Shown here: one piece after another, positions 1 through 10,100 of the stretch
Layout: each line of letters starts with the position of its first letter
Position numbering within the stretch: the stretch's first letter is position 1
Source: Colias croceus
Taxonomy: Eukaryota > Arthropoda > Insecta > Lepidoptera > Pieridae
Assembly: GCF_905220415.1 (NCBI RefSeq)
Contig: NC_059548.1
Coordinates: 9,178,501 to 9,242,500 of the forward strand
Direction of reading: 5' to 3'
DNA: 64,000 nucleotides
Made by a program: the position numbers and the translations under genes
Notes under the pieces: generated by a model
Database searches by the model: none
Seen by the model: only the letters and a program-made list of their open reading frames with translations
Told to the model about the DNA's origin: nothing

Positions 1-454
1 TGTTATTATGTACTTATGGATATTAAAAAAAATGAAAAAAAAAATCCTTCGTGGAAAACCTGGATTTTCTTTATGTCATGTATATATTACAAAGGGTCCC
101 AGTTCCAAATGTAATGAGTCATTGAAAATGAAGAAAAACTACATGTTTTTTTTTAATTAGCTCTTTATTTTGAAATTTATTATTAATATTTATTTAGGAA
201 CTTTCTAAAATCAAACAATCACAGTCAGCTGATTCGCTTTATCTCACTTATTAGCAGTTACTAATAAAATATTGTAGATTCATAACAATTCTTAAAAAGT
301 ATCAAAGAGGAAAATTAAATTTTTAACAAATTTAAATATTTTAAATTAAAAAAATAAACAAAGAAAATTATTATAAACTTAATCACATTTTGGATGAGAT
401 CAAAATCACCTACATAACTAATTATAACATAATTATTGGCATAATATCTAGCAA

Positions 455-2580
455 TTAAAAATAACTTGTATGAAAATTTAGGAAACAATTCCTCTTGTTT
501 GTGCAACATAGAAAGATTTCACATTTGATGCAATATGCAGTTGTTGTGTTCTTGCAACCAGATTTTCTGCATCTATTTTGTTTATCTGCATATTTCACCA
601 AATGAGCTGCTTTATGAAACCGGAATTTCTCTGAGGGGATAGGCTTAATTTCCTTCTTCCGTTGCTTATGCTTAGGTTCCAATTCAACATTGTCGCTATA
701 AGAGTCAGAATCTGAAGATAAAGAATTGCCCATGATAAGGGATTCCCCAAGCTCCATTTTGAATACTCTCATTTGAGGGATTTTGCTAGCAGGAATCCTA
801 TTTATTTTTTGACGCTCTTTGAACTGAAACCAGGCATTACATGCCGCTAAATCTATCATATGGAATATGAAACGCTTTGTCCAATATTTGGTTCGCGCCC
901 GTGAAGGACATACCGCCAGCATTCTATCTGCGAGGTCTACTCCTCCCATATATTGGTTATAATTCTTTACAACTTCTGGGCGATTAACAATTTCGTACTC
1001 TTTCTTGCGTTTAGACCATCGTCTGCATTGGTCTTGAGAGTTGGCAGCGTAGACGGTAGACAAAAGAATGACTGGTTTGTTATCCAACCAACGCGTAATA
1101 GCGATAGTTCCATCACCACGTACAATTGTGTCTGAAGTTCCTCTCGGCTTTTTTATGAAAAGATTTTCTGGTGAAAATTCATTTTTCGGAATTCTGTTCC
1201 TCATTATGGTTCCAGTGGCATGAAATCCCCTTTGTAAAAGTGCATCTGCTAATTTTACAGACGAAAAGTATCGATCAAAATATATGTGATGGCCAGGAAC
1301 TAATGTATCACATAAGCGGAGGATGGCTGCCTCACCTAGGCTATATCCTTGCTCTTTGAGATCTGGAAATGTAGTATCTCCTTGATACACAACCATGTCA
1401 CATACCAATCCGTTCGGATTAGCCAGAACAAATACTTTTATCCCAACCGGATTGGGTTTGTTCGGGCAGTATTGCCTTATACCGCATTGACCTGTAAAGG
1501 GTATTATCATTTCATCGATGCTGATGTGATCCGATCTATTTTGTGCATGACAACCTTTTAAAATTGCCTCAAAAAGAGGTGCCACCTTCCAGATCTTATT
1601 TGTTTTTTGTTGTTCGTGAATATCTTGATCAAAAACAACTTTTATGGACTTTCTAATCGTAAAAAATCGGGATCTAGTCATACTCGCTACAATAACACGC
1701 ATTCCACATTTTTTCGACCAGTACATTCTAATTTTTGGCAAATTTACAGCGCTCATCACCATTAAAATACCCACGAATATTTTTAGCTCTTTGAGAGTCA
1801 ATTTAATTTCGGTTCCCGTTTGTAAAAGGTATGTTCTATTAGTAGCTTCCACCATTTTTTCTAAAATTTCATCATTTATGTACTGCTCGAAAAAGTCTTG
1901 TTCTCTCCACAATTCAGTATCTATTTTTTTGTACCTTGGTTCGAAGATAGGTATGTGTAATGGTGAAAAACGACTGGTCCAAGTATTTTGGACCGGCGGT
2001 GTATTTATATGGTCACGCCCGCCCCTGGTTCTTACCCTTCCTCTCGGTCGGCCTCCTCTAGTTCTTGGTCCACGTCGTGTGCGTCCCCGAGATGGTCTGC
2101 CCGCAACTGATGATGACAAAGAGAGCGACGATTCTGTTCTGACATCATCACCTGACTCAGACTCACTTGACGAATCATTTTCTGATATTTGGGAGGCTTC
2201 ATCGTTATCATTTGGGGGATTCTCTTCATCAGATAGGTCAATATCTGACTCATCCAGGTATTGGTAGATCTCAATATCTTTTAGTCCTTGAAAAAAATAA
2301 TAAAAAAATTATTCGTAACATAAACTAAATAATGTCATATAGGTAATACATGGGGCCCCAGTAACCAAGAGATGGAATTGAGACCAAATGTCTTACCGGT
2401 ATGACATAAAACAAAATATTCATAATTTTCACAAGTTTTTGAATTATCTTACAAAATAACAATCACGATTGCAGAAATAGTATCTATTAACATTAGATAT
2501 ACAAAGATATATTGCAATATACTAATAATTCCACTAGAAATTTAAGATTACTCACCACGTGTTTGTCGTCGCACAGCCAT
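455..2580 (-). CDS. piggyBac-family transposase (two exons)
   Basis: DDE transposase that would cut and paste the surrounding element at TTAA sites. Exon 1 is 2556-2580 (ATG at 2580, MAVRRQTR, donor GTGAG). Exon 2 is 455-2286, after an acceptor TTTTTTCAAG; the 269-bp intron joins them in phase and gives 618 residues. An acidic Ser/Asp/Glu-rich N-terminus (about 10-65) is followed by an Arg/Gly-rich patch (about 70-98). The catalytic Asp triad is visible in SIDEM (about D266), YFDRYFSS (about D346) and MGGVDLADRM (about D459), close to the positions known for the Trichoplusia ni transposase. The C-terminus carries a Cys-rich zinc-binding domain (CRKSGC, YCIKC, CCTNKRNC). The length is close to the usual 590-620. 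No stop or frameshift is seen, so the protein could be active. The alternative is a recently domesticated copy. Confidence 0.93.
2287..2555 (-). other. intron of the piggyBac-like transposase
   Basis: The donor GTGAG at 2555-2551 and the acceptor TTTTTTCAAG ending at 2287 give a join in phase 1 (G+GA = Gly). The acidic frame of exon 2 is open right up to the acceptor, which supports the intron. Transposases of this family are often intronless, so an early intron is worth noting. Confidence 0.75.
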
Positions 2581-2768
2581 CGTCAACTTCTAAATGAGCA
2601 AACTTCAAATACATTCACTTAAAACAACCAATAACCGATTAGTATGGCGGATGACATACCACTACATCGATTTAAGATAATATTTCCGCACATACGCAAG
2701 AGATGGCGTTGAAATATTTTTTTATTGTTTATGTAATATATATATGACCGCAGGCCCCAGGAGGTTAA

Positions 2769-3020
2769 ATACGCGGAGGCGGTGCTAATGTTTTCTACAT
2801 CTTGTTGTTTTTTCTGGTACCTGGAAGAAGAAAGGCACCAATGAATATAATATATATAATAATATAGGACATCAAATTTGTAATACCTTCATATAAAAAG
2901 GACATCGCACTTAAATTCCTATTAAGTAAGCTATAAAATTTTATTATGAATGAACTAAACGAACCAAGCAATAATAATAAAATCTGTCATGGAAAACAAT
3001 GTTCCGTAATCGAATCTAAA
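2769..3020. other. intergenic, nothing recognised
   Basis: AT-rich sequence between the end of the piggyBac-like element and the polyA signal of the small-peptide gene. No open frame, repeat or RNA gene is seen. Confidence 0.6.
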
Positions 3021-3026
3021 TTTATT
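3021..3026 (-). terminator. polyA signal of the secreted-peptide gene
   Basis: AATAAA on the minus strand (tttatt on plus), about 110 nt past the stop codon at 3134. Confidence 0.55.
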
Positions 3027-3133
3027 GGCATTTGACTATTTTAATCTAAAAACAAATAAGTTAGGTTTATGAAATATTTTGATTGCAATATTGAAACTTG
3101 AAAGTATTGTCAATAAGAAAAACAACTTACAAT

Positions 3134-3349
3134 TTACACGCATCTAATTTTGTACCACACCTGTCCTTTGGGACAGAGATTTCCTCCATTATTTATAACT
3201 CCTCTCTTCACTCTCACACTAGACAGTCGTACACTGGCACTAACATCACGGTCCACGGGGATAACACCGGACCCAGAATTACCAGAATCTATATACCGCG
3301 TATGTGCGATCGCGACGCACACGACCAATATTAGAATACACGTCTTCAT
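3134..3349 (-). CDS. small secreted cytokine-like propeptide (stress-response/ENF-like)
   Basis: A 71-residue single-exon protein. Residues 1-17 are a typical signal peptide (MKTCILILVVCVAIAHT). A polar Ser/Gly/Val prosegment ends at R46-V-K-R49, a furin-type cleavage site. Cleavage would release a 22-residue C-terminal peptide with two cysteines in the pattern CPxGxVx5C (C59 and C70), enough for one disulfide loop. The same spacing and CPxG start occur in lepidopteran stress-response peptides and related growth-blocking or ENF-like cytokines, which act from haemolymph on immune cells and growth. That assignment is an inference from architecture, not from a search. The gene has its own TATA box about 45 nt upstream of the ATG and a polyA signal downstream. 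It sits between the piggyBac element and the 3' end of the guanylate cyclase gene, on the same strand as both. Confidence 0.72.
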   Translation of the reverse strand: MKTCILILVVCVAIAHTRYIDSGNSGSGVIPVDRDVSASVRLSSVRVKRGVINNGGNLCPKGQVWYKIRCV

Positions 3350-3393
3350 CGTGGAAGAGCCGGCGCTTGAATGAACGAAATTTCAATTGATTG

Positions 3394-3404
3394 AGTATAT
3401 AAAT
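3394..3404 (-). promoter_or_regulatory. TATA box of the secreted-peptide gene
   Basis: On the minus strand ATTTATATACT lies about 45-55 nt before the ATG at 3349. A start site about 30 nt downstream would leave a 5' leader of roughly 20-25 nt, usual for small inducible secreted-peptide genes. Confidence 0.5.
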
Positions 3405-3419
3405 CAGCGTTGACTCATG

Positions 3420-4026
3420 TGCAGGAGTCACATATAGCGACATACATTAGGTTTGTACTGTTGTAATACTACTACGATTGATGACGTATTTTCGGGAAAG
3501 CCCAAATAAGTACATAGTTTGAACATTGAAATAAAAATATTCATTAACTTTGTTAAAAAAATTATGTTAAACTTATCTTTGTTATGTTTAACGGTATTTT
3601 GATTGGATTTTAAACATTAATAAATTATGCTTCATAAAGCCAAACAGAAGTCAGCCTTCATAACGAAGATACTTTAAGTTTTTCACAACAAAGGAACGCT
3701 CTACATTTTTCTTTGTAACTCAACCTAATATAAACCCCCTATTTAAACAAACTTATAAAATGAGTAGAATGATGATATCAATTTGGCACCAGTGTACTTT
3801 TTTATGTAGGTAAGTACCTACAATTATTGTTATCAAAAAATAGGACTTAGATAAAGCTTTACAGCATTGCGTATAAAGTCTGAATAAAGTAATACCAATT
3901 TATTTATTTGTGATAATATTTAAACTAATACAATATAAGTAACCCCATTTTAAATTATATTTAACGCACAAAATAATTGCACCAATAAATCATTTAAAAT
4001 AAAAAAACACATAGATTTTCAACTTG
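3420..4026. other. intergenic, nothing recognised
   Basis: AT-rich DNA between the small-peptide promoter and the 3' end of the guanylate cyclase gene. No gene or clear repeat is seen. Confidence 0.55.
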
Positions 4027-4032
4027 TTTATT
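4027..4032 (-). terminator. polyA signal of the guanylate cyclase gene
   Basis: AATAAA on the minus strand, 16 nt past the stop codon (TAG at 4051-4049). Confidence 0.6.
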
Positions 4033-4048
4033 GAAACAAAATCTTAAA

Positions 4049-4171
4049 CTATGACCTAATTAATAGTTCTAGAACATTCTGATCATAATCCTGCAAACGC
4101 ACACATCTGGGGCTCTCAATCTTTTCATCTGTCCGTCCCACGAGCCAGAACGTCTCCATAATCCCTTTACC
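4049..4171 (-). CDS. guanylate cyclase exon 14 (C-terminus)
   Basis: Acceptor AATTTTCAG; encodes GKGIMETFWLVGRTDEKIES through LELLIRS and stop TAG. The KGKG/GIMETFWLVG strand closes the cyclase fold. The tail after it is short, without further domains. Confidence 0.94.
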   Translation of the reverse strand, partial: GKGIMETFWLVGRTDEKIESPRCVRLQDYDQNVLELLIRS

Positions 4172-7100
4172 CTGAAAATTAACCATCAATAATTAAGAAA
4201 GAGCTGGTGAGCCGAGCGCACGTGTCAGAAGTGAAACTTCTTTAGCAAAATTCAAAGATACGAAAATCGTCACCTTACTTCATGACGTGAAGGTATTGTC
4301 ATGACGCGAATTTGAAATTCTATTCTCAACGTGCCTAAGAAGTTTTACTTCAAAAAACACGATTAAACTCATGAAATTATTCTATTGTCAACGATCCTTG
4401 ATAAGTGTACAAAGTTTCAATTAAATCTGTCAGTTTAAAGTGGGTCATAATCGAGTCTAAAGGAGTCGGTTATATACAAACATGAAGCTTCTAAAACGAA
4501 CGTTTTCTACCTCACCAATGATATTAACCTATACAAAAACAAAAAATTAAGAGCAGAAAACATTTTTGTTACTAAAAGCAAAAACTGCTCTATCAATTTT
4601 TAAAATACTTTACCATTTGAAAGCTATATTTCTACTGAGTAATAAAAACTTTTTTTTCATTGGGTCAATCCAGATAGAGCCGGGTAAAACTAAAATTATA
4701 TAAAAGTTGAAAGTAGAACTATTTATTTAAAAATTTTGTATTTTAGTAGAAACGTCACGTTAGTAAATTAACGAAGATGATAAACATACCTGAATATCAA
4801 CAAGACCTCGCGACTCTACAATATAATTTCCTATCGCATCTAATGCTTCTTTGGTCGTTGGTGAAATGTGTATTTTCATAGCTGTAAAATAAATAAAAAA
4901 AGTTGAGCTTTTAATGGCGTAAAAGTGTACATTTTTTTCTATATTAAAAAAGGATAGGGGATCACTGGCAAATTTCGAATTATTTTTTATGCTCCTAACC
5001 AATTCCAGAGTATAGGTAAAGTAAGGTAGGATTGCAAGAAAAGCTTTAATACAAACGCTCTATATGTTTTTACTCTAACGTTGTAAGAGCTTCAATACAA
5101 ACGCTCTATATGTTTTTACTCTAACGTTGTAAGAGCTTCAATACAAACGCTCTATTTATTTTTATTCTAACGTTGTAAGAGCTTCAATACAAACGCTCTA
5201 TATATTTTTATTCTAACGTTGTAAGAGCTTCAATACAAACGCTCTATACCTTTTACTCTAACGTTGTAAGAGCTTCAATACAAACGCTATATATATTTTT
5301 ATTCTAACGTTGTAAGAGCTTCAATACAAACGCTCTATATATTTTTATTCTAACGTTATAAGAGCTTCAATACAAACGCTCTATATATTTTCATTCTAAC
5401 GTTGTAAGAGCGCTCTATATGTTTTTAATCAAACGTTGAAAGAGCTTCAATATAAACGCTCTATTTATTTTTATTCTAACGTTGTAAGAGCTTCAATACA
5501 AACGCTCTATACCTTTTACTCTAACGTTGTAAGAGCTTCAATACAAACGCTATATATATTTTTATTCTAACGTTGTAAGAGCTTCAATACAAATGCTCTA
5601 TATATTTTCATTCTAACGTTGTAAGAGCGCTCTATATGTTTTTAATCAAACGTTGTAAGAGCTTCAATACAAATGCTCTATATATTTTCATTCTAACGTT
5701 GTAAGAGCTTCAATACAAACGCTCTATTGTATAGATTTCTTATTCAAACATTGTAAGTAGATTTGTAACAAGAGCTTGTTTAAATCACCCTCTCCCGTGC
5801 TCTCCATGCGGCTGGCCGTGTTGATGGCGTCGCCGAACAGACAGTAGCGCGGCATGGTGGTGCCCACCACGCCGGCGACACACGGGCCCGTGTTGACGCC
5901 GGCCCGTAGCGCTATTGTGTGTGACTCACCCTCCCCCGTGCTCTCCATGCGGCTGGCCGTGTTGATGGCGTCGCCGAACAGACAGTAGCGCGGCATGGTG
6001 GTGCCCACCACGCCGGCGACACACGGGCCCGTGTTGACGCCGGCCCGTAGCGCTATTGTGTGTGACTCACCCTCCCCCGTGCTCTCCATGCGGCTGGCCG
6101 TGTTGATGGCGTCGCCGAACAGACAGTAGCGCGGCATGGTGGTGCCCACCACGCCGGCGACACACGGGCCCGTGTTGACGCCGGCCCGTAGCGCTATTGT
6201 GTGTGACTCACCCTCCCCCGTGCTCTCCATGCGGCTGGCCGTGTTGATGGCGTCGCCGAACAGACAGTAGCGCGGCATGGTGGTGCCCACCACGCCGGCG
6301 ACACACGGGCCCGTGTTGACGCCGGCCCGTATGCGCAGGAACTCGTCGGGCCGGTGCGGCACGCGCGCGCCCTCCAGACTGCGCATGAGCGACAGCGACA
6401 TGTCCGCTATTTCGGACGCGTGCAGGTTGCCTTGAACGTTATCTTATGTTTACATATTTATTTTGAACACTTTATTGTGGTGCAATTATGAACAAAAGGT
6501 AAAACAAAAATACATGTTTATAAGGTACATACAGCACAGAAGGCGGCCTTGTCACTTACAAATTGCAATATTCATACAATTGTTTTGCCCGTCTGATCTC
6601 ATATACTTCTAAATTCTATTCGTATTCTACTAATTTGTCCCAAATATCCTGTTTATAACCAGCTTATGTTAAACTTTATATCCTTCTAATATTAGTATCT
6701 TACTCATGTGTCACAAAGTGCCCTTAATAATATCCTTCTAAGATTCTATTCATACCCTAGGTACTAATAAATTAGGATTTTGATGAAGACATTCCGTGTT
6801 AACATGAACAGCTATACGGAGTAGGAAATTCAGTACACAATTTATATATTTCTATACATAAGTACCTATGTATTATGTATAAATATACCTACAGATGATA
6901 GAGATTAGTTTGATAGATTGATTAAAAACCTAAGAAAAAGTTTCATCCATTTTGTTAAAAAAATTATTATACCACAAACTTTTTAAAGACTCTCGACTCT
7001 AAAATCTACTGTTATAGTTTGTGTACGTAATTTTACGAATGAAAAGCGTACCAACTGACTTGCCATGATGCACGTTCATGATGGCAAGTTCCAAATAACA

Positions 7101-10100
7101 TATAATATATGCTATGTAGGTATATATTATATACCTACATGCATACAAATAAGTAACATAAACAAAACAATTTAAAGATTTGACATTAATATTTTCAAAA
7201 AATAGATAGAAACAAGGCAACATAAATTTGAACAAATCATGAATAAATTAATATCATTAACTATAAATGGGCAATGTTATTTTAGTAACATAACACACAC
7301 CGGTGGGTATGTGATGACGTCAGAACAGCATCATAATAAATAAGATACAGGGGAATACGAGGAAAGAAATCAGCTCGTGGTCAAAGTAGTAAAACCGGCA
7401 AAAAGATGGGAATTTATTGCAATTAGCTTTCCGCCCGCGGCTTTGCCCGCGGTTTAAAAAAAACCCGCATCTTCAAAGAAAAACCGCATAGTTCCCGTTC
7501 CCGTGGGATTTCCGGGATAACCTATCATATGTGTGAATCCCTAAGTAATATAATGTGATCTATACTATGCTCCAAGTAATTATTATTGTATTTGTAAAAT
7601 TATATGAATAACTAAACACTGTAAAATAATATTATTAAAAAGAGCTTTCATTCACATTAGTTTCGTCGTCATTCGTTCTAAAAAATAAATAATAAATTAC
7701 CTATTGACAACTAATAAATAATTAGAAAAAACCTGTTAGTCAGGAGTCAACGTCCTCTCCCATAGTTCAGTGTTAAAAAAAACAAAATATGTGAGTAATT
7801 AACTTCATGGTAAAATGAACTTGAAATGTGAAAATGGTTTATAACAAATTTTCAGCTTAAATTATTATGGTCCTACATACGTTAGTTATTTGGTCAACTG
7901 TGTCAAAATCTAAAAATTGCTATAATAAATTGCTAAAAGGCAATATTGCTGCAATAACGAATCGTTACATTGCGGTAATACATGGTTGATTCTTGCACAG
8001 CAACAATTTGGTATATTATGATGTCATTAATAAAACGTCATGAGGTTGGAATACGTAATATCAACTCTTTTCCTTGAGGAAGGTTGAAATTGTACGTCAC
8101 TGACCTAGTGAAGTATGAAGGGTCAAAGTTCAATGTGGTTACAACACTGTTGTAGTTCAATAAACTCACACAAGCAGAACTTTAGCATAGAATATAAAAT
8201 AACTCAATACAAAATACGTAAGTCAAAATATTTTTCCAATGCAGTATATGGAACTACATTTTTATATAATCGAAGTCCTTAAACTAGTCTAACAAAGCCG
8301 ACAAAATTATCCATTCTATTTTGTCTATATGGACTGTTTTCGTTTTATTAAAACTTATTTATAATCAATATAATATATTATATTACGTACTAGCGGTCCG
8401 CCCCGGCTTCGCCCGTGGTACATATTTACGTTTTCTCTACGTAAAAACCATCCTCGTACTTCAAGGAATATAATAAAAAAAGAATTATCGAAATCGGTCC
8501 ACCCGTTCTCGAGTTATGCGCTTACCAACACATTTCGCGATTCATTTTTATATTATAGATTTAGGCAATTGTAATCTTACGAACATCCAAAAAATTTATT
8601 GGGTATGGAGATATTTATTTTGCTTATTTTTTAAATAGGCTGGACACCACAAACAAAAAAGATTTTTCAATTTCTATTAATAAGAATACAAAATGCCGAA
8701 AAAGGAAACACGGCCCTGTACAAAAACTCTAAATATAGAGCACAAAATTGTTGTTATTAGTAAATTCAAGGAAAACAACGAAACAATCCTGTTTTCGACA
8801 TTCCTACACGTGATTTTAATAAGCGTCAGAATTTGTATATATAATTTATATTCTTAGTATTCCAAATGGATTGTATCCGCAAATAATTGCTCGAATTAGA
8901 TGTAAAAATATGGCTTTCATAATTTTTTTTTTATTCGGCACGTTGAACGTAATTTCTTGTAAGTGCTTCTGAATAAATCATCATCAATCTGTTTATTATA
9001 ACAAGGCATTAATTATAGTTACAATGCTATCACGCGTTTATGCAAACCTTATTTATTAGTGAGTTCCGTAACCGTAGTTACTAAAAAATGATGGTCCTTT
9101 CAGGGATCTGTCACTTTAATAGTTGTCTATGTGAAATACGACAAAGCCAGATTAACAGAACCGGCGCTTAAAGTTTTGTGGTAAGACAGTGAAAGTTTAT
9201 TTTTTAATTCAAAGGCATTGTAATAATCGTCATTAATTTTTTAACAATTCCAATTTTTTATACACTTGCATTTAACTATTATTATAAGCAACATTTACCT
9301 AAGAAATTTTGTCTCAAAACTAAAGTTACATAAGGATATATTTGTTTTAGTTTGTAAAAGCAGACTGCAGGCAGTAATTCTATATCTTACCGTTTCGCTG
9401 TGGAAGCCCTGACACAACCATATATGCATCTCCTATTGTCTCCACTTTATATACATTATACTGCATTATTTTGTCATCAAACATTCTGAAATAAAGAATA
9501 ATATTTGTTAAATAAAATTAGTTTTACATTTATCTACACGACTTGTCTACTTTAAATAATATAAGAGAATCGATATAAATTTTTAAAGAATAGAAAAACA
9601 ATCACGAGGCGGGATACGAACCCGCGTCTTCTCTTTACCAGGACCAACCAACGTGCATTAGATGACTGTTCTGCTGGCTACACAAAGTTAGCGAGAATAT
9701 AACATTGCACAGAGACAACAGAGCCAACTCACTTGTACAGCATGTTGAGCATATTGATGACTTCCATGGGGGTGCTATTCGCGGCTATATTGGTAAAGCC
9801 GACAATATCACTAAAGTATAATATAGTGACCGCATCGAACCATTACATTCTAGCACAGAACATGCACACAGAGACAACAGAGCCAACTCACTTGTACAGC
9901 ATGTTGAGCATATTGATGACTTCCATGGGCGTGCTGTTCGCGGCTATGTTGGTAAAGCCGACAATATCACTGAAGTATGTAGTGACAGTGTCGAACCAAC
10001 ACGTACGATAATATGACCAATAGCTACTAAACACGACAAGCACAGAAACAACGTAGCCAACTCACTTGTACAGCATGTTGAGCATATTTATGACTTCCAT

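Larger units (their letters stand above)
1..2764 (-). mobile_element. piggyBac-like DNA transposon (left end not resolved)
   Basis: The transposase gene on the minus strand is followed on its 5' side by a clear terminus: the strand ends ...gaccgcaggccccaggagg and then TTAA at 2765-2768, the target tetranucleotide of piggyBac elements. Read inward, the end is CCTCCTGGGGCCTGCGG, then an AT-rich stretch. The other terminus should lie 3' of the gene, near or beyond base 1. A weak echo (cctgg at 59-63, then tgtcatgtatatattac at about 75-91) resembles the right end but lacks a clean TTAA and the GGGGCC core, so the left boundary is uncertain. Bases 1-454 are AT-rich with several possible polyA signals. 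Confidence 0.75.

Noticed and set aside
1644..2267. 207-residue open frame on plus
   Set aside because: It is the antisense shadow of the piggyBac transposase exon.
5037..5740. CRISPR array
   Set aside because: Units are contiguous near-identical 46-bp repeats without unique spacers, inside an insect intron.
5789..6211. the 18-bp GTGAG...TAG spacers as real introns
   Set aside because: They begin GT and end AG but are far below the smallest workable intron length and have no room for a branch point.
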